Shown in pieces: positions 1-54,095 of a stretch of DNA of 64,000 nt. How positions within the stretch are numbered: position 1 is the stretch's first letter; each line of letters opens with the position of its first letter. The position numbers and the translations under genes were made by a program. Location of the stretch: assembly GCA_964019695.1 (NCBI GenBank), contig OZ026522.1, positions 17,668,687 through 17,732,686 on the forward strand, read 5' to 3'. Source of the DNA: Loripinus fragilis (Eukaryota > Mollusca > Bivalvia > Lucinida > Lucinidae). The notes under the pieces are model-generated. The model ran no database searches. It was not told the DNA's origin and saw nothing but the letters and a program-made list of their open reading frames with translations.

Positions 1-74
1 ATAAGAAAAGTAATTTGGGAATTTCCTGCTTATCCTGAGGCCTATTTTTTAAAAGAAAATATTTTATTACCCAG

Positions 75-42614
<42,540 letters not shown>

Positions 42615-42635
42615 AATTTTGTTGGACCTGGCCTC

Positions 42636-42790
42636 GTTGGACCTGGCCCCGAGGTTATTAAACATGAGTATAGTCTCAAACTCAAAATAAAGTGCAGTGA
42701 TTGGCTACTTGCGGACACGCAAGCAGCCAATCATTGCGCATTATTTTGAGTTTGACCAACTCAAGTTTTTATAACCTCGGAGCCAGGCCT
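42636..42790. repeat. Long hairpin MITE (GGCCCCGAGGTTAT ... ATAACCTCGGAGCCAGGCC)
   Basis: CCTGGCCCCGAGGTTATTAA is mirrored by TTATAACCTCGGAGCCAGG. The inner arm CTCAAACTCAAAATAA faces TTATTTTGAGTTTGA, and GATTGGCT faces AGCCAATC. It abuts the CTC1 3' end and may supply its polyadenylation signal. Confidence 0.8.
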
Positions 42791-42905
42791 TTAGATAAGA
42801 GTGTGTAATTAAGAATTAATTTTTTCATTTCTCAACCAAAACATGTTGTGGGTACTCAAAAGGATCGTCTCAATTAGATGGTTCTTTTGAACACCGAAAA
42901 CAAAT
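42786..42905 (-). repeat. MITE family B, inverted, truncated
   Basis: AGGCCTTTAGATAAGAGTGT opens it, followed by GTTGTGGGTACTCAAAAGGA and TGGTTCTTTTGAACACCG. 42906-43018 holds nothing I can name. Confidence 0.65.
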
Positions 42906-43039
42906 GTCAAAATGTTTGGATAAGATAAAAATCTCAATTTTAGGCTTCAAGTTTTTGAACCTATATGGACTAGCTATTAACGAACTTTCAATCCAATATA
43001 GACTTTTCTAAACCACACCCAGGGTGTCACTAAAAAGTT

Positions 43040-44080
43040 ACTAGAAGGGCAGATCCAGAAAGCTCTTTCACAGGAGTCCAACTATGACACCCTTGTTTTT
43101 AGTTGATGGGGGAGAGGATCCAAATGCCACTAAAAGTGGTCCATCATCGACCATCTAGCGAAACGCCATTTAAATGGTGTTTCGCTGTTGGGCCGATGAT
43201 GACCCAACATTGAATGCTGGTATTCTTTAGCTCTGACTATCTGTGAGTAATGAGCCCTTTTCTTTGTTTCATCATGGCGTGTTAATTTGATTAGAGTGTT
43301 TCTCCATGATGATACATTGCATTAGTTAGATGGCCTCCATGCGAGCTGAACATTTCTTGTACTTCAACAACAGCAGAATCTAGGGCGAAGATTTGGTACC
43401 AGTAAAATGCATTTAAGCCCCCCGGTGGCTTAGGCTGCTGTCCGTTCTAAGGCGGTGGTTCTGTTGTTGTTGACCATTTGTTTATTGTTATTCCCGTTGT
43501 GGGAGTCTGTAATTCTTCTATGTTTTGTTGTACGTTACTTTATGTCCATTCTAGTATTGCAATCATCTTGATAGGGAAGAGAGAGCTGATTGCCTTGCTT
43601 AATTTGTCTTCCTGGTGTCTCGTTACGGAGTGAGCGGCTCTTCCTCGCTGTGCTATAGGGTTGTCTGCGGTTTGTGATTGTGGTATTTCCTGATCATACT
43701 CAATATTTTTGGTAGCTTTGTGATTTTTCAGGAGTTCCAGACCAGGCCCCGACATTATAAAACTTTTTCCATGCTCAACTCAGCTAAGCACCAAATTTAT
43801 CCTGCTCATAAATGTTAAAATGCCAACAATTGTTGGCGTTTAAGCATTTATCAGCGAGATAAATACAACATTTGAGAGACTTAAAGCAAACAACTTCTTT
43901 ATTTGTCGGTATTTTAGTTTTTATTAGCAGTTGAAATTCCGTGCTTAGTTGAGTTGAGCATGAAAAAAGTTTTATAATCTCGGGGCCAGTATTGCTGAGG
44001 AACCCTATAGCTTTGTGGACTTCCAGTGGGGGTTGATCTGGACCCTTTGTCCCCCACCCCCTCTGGACCTGGGCATGTGT
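43040..44080. mobile_element. Nested composite: GGATCCAGAAAG element interrupted by two insertions
   Basis: The host element (see 22398) is split into 43040-43235, 43715-43752 and 43984-44080. The first insert contains 43348-43715, an inverted copy of the 30213 element (AGAACATTTCTTGTACTTC side first). The second insert 43748-43984 is a MITE with ends GGCCCCGACATTATAAAACT and its mirror AGTTTTATAATCTCGGGGCC. That MITE in turn contains the TGTTAAAATGCCAACAATTG hairpin (43800-43865). At least four insertion events are layered. Confidence 0.75.
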
Positions 44081-44239
44081 AGAACTTAATGCAAAAAGGA
44101 CATAGCATGTGACATACTCCCACAAGTAAAATTGCACTTATTCAATCTCCCACAATAAATCAAAGGTTTATCAAACAGCGTGTTAAACTCTTTTGGGTCC
44201 TGGGTAATTATGCCCCCCCCCCCAGCATTTATGCCCAGG

Positions 44240-44560
44240 GTATATAGTAAGTAAGTGTGCAAAGATCAGGAATCGATACAATCAAGTACCACACCTGACC
44301 CAGGATACCAAGGGGAAAGTGACAAGCTCACAGTAGACACCACAAACGAGAGCCAAGAGGTCAGCCCTTTCCCAGCAGGTGACCACAAAGCACATATAAA
44401 CAGACGCGCACAAAACATAGCAAACACAAGACAGAACAAAAACATAAAAGATCCACAAAAGAAGTACCGCCTTGGAACGGTCAGTAAAATATTTTACTGG
44501 AGGGCTTAAACCGGTTTATCGGCGCCAACCTCACCCTTAATTCAGATGTGGATCAAGACA
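44240..44560. repeat. Diverged dispersed element related to 30213
   Basis: GTAAGTAAGTGTGCAAAGATCA, CAGCCCTTTCCCAGCA and ACCGCCTTGGAACGGTCAGT match the order of the 30213 element loosely. A C tract lies just upstream at 44213-44223. Confidence 0.45.
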
Positions 44561-44579
44561 CATAGATATTTGGTTTGCA

Positions 44580-44720
44580 TGAAACACCCAGGTAAACCGC
44601 ATGTGTAGATCTCGGAGGGTGTTGGCTACCGGAGGTAAACAAACAGAATATGGATGGACAGGGTCTGTATTAATCCATTTTTATTTCTTATAGAGAGTTT
44701 CTTGGAGACGAAAGCAGCAA
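44580..44720. repeat. Dispersed repeat shared with 52670-52805 (opposite strand)
   Basis: CAGGTAAACCGCATGTGTAG, ATCTCGGAGGGTGTTGGCTA and GGAGGTAAACAAA are found at 52735-52805 on the minus strand with few changes. 44721-45266 holds no recognisable feature. Confidence 0.6.
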
Positions 44721-45268
44721 ACAGGTTGCTTCTTTATTGAATGATAAGGACTCGGAATGTGTTAAATGCTTTTGATATATGTCCGTAGTACCCAGGGCGA
44801 CTTTTCAAATGGCAATTGCAATATTTTCAATGAAAAAAGGCTATTCTTTTGATCATAGCTGGAATTACACCAACCTTTGCCACAAATTGCATGTACCGCC
44901 ACAATTCTATATCATTCTCCTGTATGATATAAAAGAGCCATGCCCCCAAAACGCTATTTAAATATCAATATTTGCTATTTGCTTAAGATCATATCATTTT
45001 GATGGTTAGCAAAATGTGCAGAGGTTACTTGACGGCTGGCATGCTTGCTATCGGAGTGACAGTGGTTTTGATTTCGGAGATTGATACATACTGCCACACA
45101 CTAAGTGCCTGAATCTGATATAGTTTAAGCGTGCCAAGTTACAAAAACATGCTACAAATGGAAGACTACCAGGGAACGAAATTCAGAAGACAAATTGAGA
45201 GGTTTTGCAGCTGTTAAGTGTTGTGAAAAGCGCTCATCTTCAGCCAGGGGCATGCATGTTTTGTCTAC

Positions 45269-45681
45269 AGGCTTCACACAGGCTTGAAAAGTACTTGAAT
45301 ATACAGGAGTGTCTTGAAAAATCCTTGAAAATTAAATTTGCCTTGAAAAGTACTTGTAAAACACTCAAAGACCTTGAAAAGTCCTTGAATTTTATCAATT
45401 ACAGGAGGATTCAACAGTGTTTTGGAGACCTAAAATAGTATCAAATTGTGGTGCCTTTATTTGGTGCAGCATATGCTGCACCAAATAAAGACACCTCAAT
45501 TTTATTCTAATTTTCTTGAACTAATATCTTTAGTAATGGACTCTAGCATTTCCGGCGTAGAATTTTAACGTGCAAATCAGTATTTTTCTTAAGTTTTCAG
45601 TCCTTGAAGACAGTAGAAAAGTCTTTTAGGAGTCCTTGAAAAGTACTTGAATTTTACACAATCTTGTCTGTATGAACCCTG
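45269..45681. repeat. MITE family E
   Basis: AGGCTTCACACAGGCTTGAA and CTTGTCTGTATGAACCCTGG are the ends. The centre is TTTGGTGCAGCATATGCTGC plus ACCAAAT. Parallel copies are at 23641 and 31121. 45682-46118 holds nothing I can name. Confidence 0.8.
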
Positions 45682-46118
45682 GTCTAGTCGGTCAGGGAAC
45701 GGTGTTTTAATTCTGCACTGATACATTTAAGGTGAAATCAGTATGCTTGAATTAGGAAGGGAATATGATAGCAAGGTTGGTGGGGTGGGGGTGGCGAGGG
45801 GATGGTCCCTGAAGGAAGGTAAGAACAAGTGCCAGATCTATACCCATTTTCTTACCTGGCAACGCAGTGTATTAACAAAATGCGCCAACAGGGTTACTAA
45901 ATGCAGGTTCACATTACTGCGCCCCGCCCACCCTCTTTATTTATTTATTTTCATATGTGACATAGGGTGTACCCATTTCTTGTACCGACATCTAGCTTTG
46001 CACTGATACGCTTTCTTCGATTTTGTAAAATTTTAGTGAGAAAATGCACATATTTATACAAAAATACCAAATGTTCCCGAATGGGCAAGCTAATGTGATG
46101 TTGTTATCATCACTTAAT

Positions 46119-46405
46119 CATGCGCGGATCCAGAATGTTTTATCAGAGGAAGTCTAACTCAACAGACACATTTCTTTTAGATGAAGGGAGTGAGGAATCA
46201 AAATACCACTAAAAGCGGACCATCATCAGCGCAACAGCAAAACGCTGGCGGGGCGATAATTACCCAATATGGAATGCTGGCTTAGTAGCTTTAAAATTTC
46301 CAGGGGATCTGGACCAGTATTGCTAAAGAGCCCTAAAGGTTTCCGACTTTCCAGGGAGGGGGCCAGGACCCTCTGCCACCCATCTCTGGATCCGCGCATC
46401 TTAAT
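46119..46405. repeat. GCGGATCCAGAA dispersed element
   Basis: The left end is GCGCGGATCCAGAATG and the right end is CATCTCTGGATCCGCGCATC. GGAATGCTGGCTTAGTAGCT and GACCAGTATTGCTAAAGAGC match 22398-22715. 46406-46777 is AT-rich with nothing recognised. Confidence 0.75.
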
Positions 46406-46779
46406 CTTAGTTGAATGCGCCAACATAGCTGAAAAATTGTTTACTTGGATGTTAAGAATAAGATAAAAAAAAATGTAATACTGAACCCTGTACAGTTTGC
46501 ATACGTTTTATAGCTGCACTCTTTTCGCCATTGCGACAGTAAAATAAAATACCACACGTATTTAAAAGCAATTTACCGTTTTGGTCTGTTGTCACTTCAT
46601 TCTTAAAAGTATTAGTATACATGTAAACTTATCTGGATTTTCACTGCATATTTGTATAGGTGGACAAAATAATCCATATAACAAATACCCGTAAAATATT
46701 GAAGATATTGCAGTTTCGGTGGTACTCCGTTCTGTTATTTTATCTTTTAACGTTTTTAAACTTTACATAGTAGTACAGG

Positions 46780-47026
46780 GCCCGGAATTACAAAGCCTCC
46801 TTAAAGTTAAGGAAGACTTAAGTTAAGTATTGATATTTCAACATGCTAAATAAATTGCCTAGATAGATGCAGTACCTGTGGTCAAAGATAACATTGTGAT
46901 CTAGAGAAAAAAATGAAACTATTTTGATTTTAATCAGTTTTAAACGTTATTTTTCGCATCCTGATAAATCAATACATAAGTAAGTAACTTCCTTAACTTT
47001 TAGGAGGCAGTGTAATTTCGGGCCCA
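46780..47026. repeat. MITE with GGGCCCGGAATTACAAAGCC ends
   Basis: The right end on the other strand reads GGGCCCGAAATTACACTGCC, continuing TCCTAAAAGTTAAGGAAG against TCCTTAAAGTTAAGGAAG. The interior is AT-rich and non-coding. Confidence 0.8.
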
Positions 47027-47087
47027 GGTCCTCATACACCGGTAACAGCAGCCCAGGCCCCCACGATGGCATCTTTATTCAATATTA

Positions 47088-47332
47088 TTTGAGCCGCGAC
47101 ATGAGATTTCCAACAATGTGGTATGTGCGACCAGCAAAGGCTCAGACCAGCCTGCGCATACGCGCAGACTGATCAGAGCCTTTGCTTGTCGATTGAATAT
47201 TATATAAATATTAAGCTACTGGACGAACATAATTTGGAGTTTCTAAGCTTAAAAGAAGGCTACACAGGCTCGTCTGAGTATGTCAAAATGCCACATTGTT
47301 GGAAACCACATGTTGCGGCTCATTTGTCATTC
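47088..47332. repeat. Inverted-repeat family F, second copy
   Basis: GAGCCGCGACATGAGATTTC, GCGCAGACTGATCAGAGCCT and ACCACATGTTGCGGCTCAT. It aligns with 5509-5740 along its whole length. Confidence 0.7.
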
Positions 47333-47384
47333 TGTAAGAAGCAATAAAGATGAATTGTATATCTTAAAGATATTTTTAAAAGTT

Positions 47385-47552
47385 TCACACCGGATAACAG
47401 GCAATCGAAAAAGTTAATACTATCGACGAACGTAGATCAAAAATCGTTCGAAACAGGGTTTTCGACTGCCATTTGTCCCCCTATTTTTCGAGTGTCATTT
47501 GTCGCCCGACTGGCGACAAATGGCAATCAAAAACACTGTTTCTAGCGATTTC
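47385..47552. repeat. MITE family D, right arm partly lost
   Basis: CACACCGGATAACAGGCAAT, AACGTAGATCAAAAATCG and GTCGCCCGACTGGCGACAAA correspond to 39342-39536. 47553-48150 has no feature I can support. Confidence 0.65.
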
Positions 47553-48234
47553 CATATGCATAAAACAACATGTATTTGTAACATGTTATATATGTGTACT
47601 TATAAAAGCAGATACATGTAGCTTCCCATTTCTGTAAAATCGAATGTTTAATTAGATCTTTCTGCAACTATTTGCAGTACGGCTTTAAATTATCTTTAGT
47701 TCAATAATTGTACCTGGGTGACGTCCTTTTCAGAAAGAGATGGGCAATCGGATTGTGAACTAGCTGTTACTTATTTAGAGTTTGGGTACAATATATTTTA
47801 AACAGATCAAGTTTAGTAGTTTTATAGTTGTGATGTTTGTTCTATTATCTATAATAGAGGCTGTCCCAGGAAGTATCTGTTCCCTTGTTCTTCTTAAATA
47901 TTGACTTGTTTCCATATTTCATGTTTTATTTATTTCCCTGTTCTCTGACAATCTTGTCCCCCTCAATTTGGCATTTTCCCTTTCCCTAGAATAAAATGGC
48001 TTGTACAAATACACCCTAACTCGTGAGAGGGCCTCATTGTTAAGGCATACAGAGAACTCCTCTCTCAATTCCATGATAAAAATGTTTCCCTGCTAATAGC
48101 ACGTTATTACAGTTCTTTACCATCGGATGACATACTTGGAATTTGACAGAGGAGGACTGAACATGGGAGTCGAACACTCATTTCATTATATTCCCGTACT
48201 GCTCATGATATTTTAAGTTAATTACCAAATACAT

Positions 48235-48401
48235 TGGAGAGAGAGTAGAGTGAGTAGAGAGAGAGAGAGAGACAGACAGACAGGCAGACAGACAGAGATA
48301 GATAGAGAGAGACAAATGACAGAGAGAGACCAAGAGAGAGACACAGAAAGAATTAGTAGAGAAAGAGAGAGTAGAGGAAAAACGAGTAGAGGTAGTGCGA
48401 G

Positions 48402-48434
<33 letters not shown>

Positions 48435-49680
48435 GAGAAAGAGCCAGTAGAGGAAGAGATAGTAGAGAAAGAGGGAGTGCGAGTATAGGGAGTGCGAGTT
48501 GAGAGGGTGTGAGTAGTGGGAGTAGATGGAGTGCGATTAGAGAAAGAGAGCGAGTAGAGAAAGAGTGTGAGTAGAAGAGTGCGAGTAGAGAAGGAGTGTT
48601 TGTAGAGAAGGAGTGCGAGTAATGAAGGAGTGCGAGTAGAGAAGGAGTATGAGTAGAGAAGAAAGAGTAGAGAAGGAGTGCGAGTAGAGAAGGAGTGCGA
48701 GTAGACAAGAGAGACAATAGAAGGAGTGCGAGTAGAGAAGGAGTGCGAGATGAGAAGAGAGAGTAGAGAGAGAGAGATAGTAGAGAAGGAATACGAGTAG
48801 AGAAGAGAGAGAGTAAAAAAGAGAGAGTAGAGAAAAAGAGAGTAGAGAATGAGTGCGAGTAAAGGAGAGAGATTAGGGAAAGAGAGACTAGAGAAGAAGT
48901 GCGAGTAGAGAAGAGAGAGTAGAGAAAGAGAGAGTAAAGGAGGAGTGCGAGTAGAGAAAGAAAAATTAGAGAAGTAGTGCGATTAGAGAAAGAAAAAATA
49001 GAGAAGTAGTGCGATTAGAGAAGAGAGAGTAGAGATGTGTGCGATTAGAGAAGAGAGAGTAGAGATGTGTGCGAGTAGAGAAAGAGAGAGTAGAGAATGA
49101 GTGCGAGTAGAGAAAGAGAGAGTAGTGAAGGAGTGTGAGTAGAGAAGAGAGCGTAGAGAAAGTAGAGAAGGAGTGCGAGTAGAGAAGGAGTGCGAGTAGA
49201 GAAGGAGTGCGAGTAGAGAATAGGGAGTAGAGAAGACGGGCGAGTAGAGTAAGAGAGAGTAGAGAAGCGGTGTGAGCAGAAAAATAGAGATTAGAGAAGG
49301 AGTGCGAGTAGAGAATAGAGAGGAGAAAGTAGAGAAGTGAGTAGAGTGCGAGTAGAGAAGAGAGAGTAGAGAAGAAGTGCGAATAGAGATGAGAGAGTTG
49401 AGAAAGAGAGAGAGTAGAGAAGGAGTGCGAGAAGAGACTGAACATGGGAGTCGAACATTCATTTCATTATATTCCCGTACTGCTCATGATATTTTAAGTT
49501 AATTACCAAATACATTGGAGAGAGAGTAGAGTGAGTAGAGAGAGAGAGAGACAGACAGACAGGCAGACAGACAGACAGAGATAGAGAGAGACAAATGACA
49601 GAGAGAGACCGAGAGAGAGAGACAGAGAAAGAGATAGTAGAGAAAGAAAGAGTAGAGGAAAAACGAGTAGAGGTAGTGCG

Positions 49681-49735
<55 letters not shown>

Positions 49736-51907
49736 GAGAAAGAGCCAGTAGAGGAAGAGATAGTAGAGAAAGAGGGAGTGCGAGTATAGGGAGTGCGAGT
49801 TGAGAGGGTGTGAGTAGTGGGAGTAGATGGAGTGCGATTAGAGAAGGAGAGCGAGTAGAGAAAGAGTGCGAGTAGAAGAGTGCGAGTAGAGAAGGAGTGT
49901 TTGTAGAGAAGGAGTGCGAGTTATGAAGGAGTGCGAGTAGAGAAGGAGTATGAGTAGAGAAGAAAGAGTAGAGAAGGAGTGCGAGTAGAGAAGGAGTGCG
50001 AGTAGACAAGAGAGACAATATAAGGAGTGCGAGTAGAGAAGGAGTGCGAGATGAGAAGAGAGAGTAGAGAGAGAGAGATAGTAGAGAAGAGAGAGGGTAA
50101 AAAAGAGAGAGTAGAGAAAAAGAGAGTAGAGAATGAGTGCGAGTAAAGAAGAGAGATTAGGGAAAGAGAGACTAGAGAAGAAGTGCGAGTAGAGAAGAGA
50201 GAGTAGAGAAAGAGAGAGTAGAGGAGGAGTGCGAGTAGAGAAAGAAAAATTAGAGTAGTGCGATTAGAGAAAGAAAAATTAGAGAAGTAGTGCGATTAGA
50301 GAAGAGAGAGTAGAGATGTGTGCGATTAGAGAAGAGAGAGTAGAGATGTGTGCGAGTAGAGAAAGAGAGAGTAGAGAATGAGTGCGAGTAGAGAAAGAGA
50401 GAGTAGTGAAGGAGTGTGAGTAGAGAAGAGAGCGTAGAGAAAGTAGAGAAGGAGTGCGAGTAGAGAAGGAGTGCGAGTAGAGAATAGGGAGTAGAGAAGA
50501 CGGGCGAGTAGAGTAAGAGAGAGTAGAGAAGCGGTGTGAGCAGAAAAATAGAGATTAGAGAAGGAGTGCGAGTAGAGAATAGAGAGGAGAAAGTAGAGAA
50601 GTGAGTAGAGTGCGAGTAGAGAAGAGAGAGTAGAGAAGAAGTGCGAATAGAGATGAGAGAGTTGAGAGAGAGAGAGAGTAGAGAAGTAGTGCGATTAGAG
50701 AAGAGAGAGTAGAGATGTGTGCGATTAGAGAAGAGAGAGTAGAGATGTGTGCGAGTAGAGAAAGAGAGAGTAGAGAATGAGTGCGAGTAGAGAAAGAGAG
50801 AGTAGTGAAGGAGTGTGAGTAGAGTAGAGAAAGTAGAGAAGGAGTGCGATTAGAGAAGAGAGAGTAGAGATGTGTGCGATTAGAGAAGAGAGAGTAGAGA
50901 TGTGTGCGAGTAGAGAAAGAGAGAGTAGAGAATGAGTGCGAGTAGAGAAAGAGAGAGTAGTGAAGGAGTGTGAGTAGAGTAGAGAAAGTAGAGAAGGAGT
51001 GCGAGTAGAGAAGGAGTGTGAGTAGAGAAGGAGTGCGAGTAGAGAATAGGGAGTAGAGAAGACGGGCGAGTAGAATAAGAGAGAGTAGAGAAGCGGTGTG
51101 AGCAGAAAAATAGAGATTAGAGAAGGAGTGCGAGTAGAGAATAGAGAGGAGAAAGTAGAGAAGTGAGTAGAGTGCGAGTAGAGAAGAGAGAGTAGAGAAG
51201 AAGTGCGAATAGAGATGAGAGAGTTGAGAGAGAGAGAGTAGAGAAGGAGTGCGAGAAGAGAAAGAGAGAGTAGAGAAGGAATGCGAGTAGAGAAGAGAGA
51301 GTAGAGAAAGAGAGAGTAGAGAAGGATTGCGAGTAGAGTAAGAGTGCGAGTAGAAAAGAGAGAGTAGTGAGAGTGCATGTAGAAAAGAGAGAGTAGAGAA
51401 AGAGTGCGAGTAGAGAAGGAGTGCGAGTAGAGGAGAAAGAGTAGAGAAAGAGTACGAGGAGAGAGTAGAGAAGGAGTGCGATCAGAGGAGAATAGCGAGT
51501 AGAGAAGGATTGTGAGTAGAGAAAGAAAGAGTAGAGAAGGGGTGCGAGTAGAGAAGATAGAGTAGAGAAGGAGTGCGAGTAGAGAGAAGGAGTGCGAGTA
51601 GAGAAGGAGTGGGAGTAGAGAAGGAGTGCGAGTAGAGAAAGTGAGAGTAGAGAAGGAGTGCGAGTAGAGAAGAGGGAATAGAGGAGTGTGAGTAGAGAAG
51701 AGAGAGTAGAGAAGGAGTGCGAGTAGAGAAGAGAGAGTAGAGAAGGAATGCGAGTAGAGAATGAGTGCGAGTAGAGAAGAGAGAGTAGAGAATGAGTGCG
51801 AATAGAGAAGAGAGTGTATAGGAGTGCGAGTTGAGAAGAGAGAGTAGAGAAAAAGAGAGAAGAGAAGAAGTGCGAGTAGAGAAGAGAGAGTAGAGAAAGA
51901 GAGAGTT
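48235..51907. repeat. Purine-rich minisatellite, 3.7 kb (GTAGAGAAGGAGTGCGAGTA)
   Basis: Almost uninterrupted A/G on the + strand, built of short variants of GAGTGCGAGTAGAGAAG and AGAGAGAGTAGAGAA. Simple (GA)n runs lie at 48262-48425 and 49683-49735. A 1281-bp block, starting with the non-repetitive GACTGAACATGGGAGTCGAA at 48155 and 49436, is tandemly duplicated, and smaller blocks (GATGTGTGCGATTAGAGAAG) are reiterated at 49020, 50300, 50700 and 50870. Long Ser/Leu-rich frames on the minus strand are translation artefacts. Confidence 0.93.
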
Positions 51908-52178
51908 AAATTTATGCATCTAGTGAAGACTGATTAGACCGTATAGGTGCTCGTCTAAACATCTGGTATACTAATTGCATTGCTTCTTGATCCGTTACCT
52001 TCACAAAAAGGTATGTGTCCATTTCTTAGTATAATGTTTTGGCATGTTATGTTACTGCACTGTTACTTTAATGTGATGCAAAGGGCTAAATAGATATGGT
52101 AGGCTAAAACAAACAAAGCAAACTAATGCACAAAACACCCATTCAGTGTTGAACAAAAACTCTAACAAATTGGTTTAT

Positions 52179-52412
52179 TTAAGCTTGTTTCTCCTTTGAT
52201 ATGTTCCCCGCCAATCGAACCACTTGTTTTTGAAAGTGTTTGAGTGTTACACTTTTGTTTCCGTATGCGAGAGCTTGTTTAATGAGCATAATCAATTTGC
52301 CCTTCTCCGTAATCAATGTTAACATGCACATGCCTTCCCTCCGACAGCTACCCAACATACCTCCGAACGGAAAGCTACCCATAAACATGATATCACCGTC
52401 ATGAAATTGCAA
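52179..52412 (-). CDS. Doubtful small ORF, 77 codons, unrecognised
   Basis: From an ATG at 52412 it reads MQFHDGDIMFMGSFPFGGML and ends VVRLAGNISKEKQA. AAATAAA follows the stop within four bases, as in a compact 3' end. It has mixed composition unlike the repeat-derived frames around it. No domain, signal peptide or homologue is recognised and no splice partner is evident. It may be a terminal exon or chance. Confidence 0.22.
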   Translation of the reverse strand: MQFHDGDIMFMGSFPFGGMLGSCRREGMCMLTLITEKGKLIMLIKQALAYGNKSVTLKHFQKQVVRLAGNISKEKQA

Positions 52413-53455
52413 ATAAATAAATGTTTTACATGTATTTTTGAATTGTATTTGAATGAGTCATTCCAAAGAGAGGTTATACATTCCAGCGGTGGCTATGAAT
52501 CAAGTAAAAATAAAATAATAGATATGAATATTAACTGGTGAATTCGAAATATTCGTCCAAATTACTGCATTTCCGAATTCAAATGCAATTTAAACTCGAA
52601 CAGATTAAGTTCCAAAACATGTAATGTTTTCAGAGTTATCATCATTCTGTATACTATCGACCTATATGTTGTTCTTATCCCTCAAAACGACTCTAAATGA
52701 AATAAAATCGTCTCAATACAGACCATGTCCAACCCCAAAAATCTTTGTTTACCTCCGATAGCCAACATCCTCCGAGATCTAGACATGCGGTTCACCTGGG
52801 TGTGAAAGACCCCTAACAGTCTCTGTTTTACCAAAAATGTGTTTATAATGTTCAGACAATGTTTGTATGTGTCTGCTGAACGAAACAATTTACCCTAACC
52901 ACCTTTACGCCAATCATTTCAGTAAAACTTAAACATCATGGCCTTGCAAAGTGGGTGAAAATATTGTTATGAATTATTTGCAAATGTCTTTAGTCTTTAA
53001 CCAGCGACGGTTGCTGAGGAAACGCAATCTGGCACGTGTTCCAGAAGGCCGTTTTGGACGACGTTAACGTAGACCAACGACTGGCCATTGGGTGTTACAG
53101 CTCATCTTAAATAGTGTAGCATATTCTGTGTACATTACCTAATGTACCCCCTTATCATTTTTTCCATTACTTAAAGCATGGCGAGAATTTTGGCAAGTTT
53201 CCTAAGCGGACCTTATATTTTGTCTTTAATATGACATCATAGTTTCATAAAGTCATAACTTGAAAGCACAACTGTTTCAAAAAATGGTCCAAAATTTGTT
53301 CATTGTTTAGCAAAACATTAATAGTACAAACTGGGTGCAAATTCAAATTGAAATCATAAGCGGTTGATGCATAATGCCGTCATGTCTAAGTTGAGCCTGT
53401 ATGACGCCATCAGAATAATGCGTCACCTGCATATCAAATTAAAGGCAGGAGTGGG

Positions 53456-53464
53456 GTATATAAG
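53456..53464 (+). promoter_or_regulatory. TATA-box-like motif (GTATATAAG)
   Basis: GGGGTATATAAGGCAGAATA is followed about 30 bases on by TCATCATTTTCTTCATTGCA, a plausible initiator region. The first downstream ATG (53590) opens only an 11-codon frame. No linked gene is seen, so this is a weak call. Confidence 0.2.
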
Positions 53465-53852
53465 GCAGAATAACCTGCAGTTTCATCATTTTCTTCATTG
53501 CACTAAAGCTGTTAACACCTTCAGGAGCTTATCTCTAATTTGATTAGCCTCTGGCTACTACCTGGATTATAGTTGACAGCTTAGTGACCATGCTGTTTAT
53601 CAGCCTTCGCAAGCCATTGGTCTAATTTAATCAGACAGTAAATAAGCTCCACCTATTTATTGTCTCATATTGAAGCCACTCCCCTGGGGGGGTTGGGGGG
53701 GGGGGGGGTACAGGATTCCTGCCTTTAAAGTCATTTACCAACATTGTCCAACCTCTACATAAAGAAGCAGTATGTGGCTGTTCATTTTTGTATATCATCG
53801 CTAAGAAATCAGTGATAATGAGTGATGTGTTTTTTAGTTGACGTCGGTATAT

Positions 53853-54068
53853 GTTCGTAAGGACAAATAACAAAAAATAAGTGAGTTTCGGGTAACCCAT
53901 GGAGGTCTGAGAATTTTTCTCGAAATAATGTAATTTCATGCATTTTGAAAGCCATTTTGCTTTTCAAAATTCAAAAAATTATATTATTTTTTTAAGAAAG
54001 CCTGAAGAAATTCTAGGGTTCACCAGTAAATTTAGGTTGGGTCTGGTATTTTTTATTTGGCCTTAGTT
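53853..54068. repeat. MITE family C
   Basis: The left end is AAGGACAAATAACAAAAAAT and the right end is TTTTTTATTTGGCCTTAG. The central arm ATTTCATGCATTTTGAAAGC faces TTTTCAAAATTC. It borders the satellite array by about 30 bases. Confidence 0.75.
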
Positions 54069-54095
54069 TCCTCGTTTCTTACTTCCATTACATCA

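Larger units (their letters stand above)
51908..53850. other. Mostly single-copy interval; no gene firmly supported
   Basis: It lies between two arrays and looks unique except 52670-52805, a dispersed repeat also at 44580. Contents are an uncertain minus-strand ORF (52179-52412), a TATA-like motif at 53456 and a G tract at 53684-53710. Confidence 0.45.

Noticed and set aside
48178..51919. Several Ser/Leu-rich minus-strand frames of 145-217 codons
   Set aside because: They are translations of the purine minisatellite. Their only motif is the repeat unit and they have no gene context.
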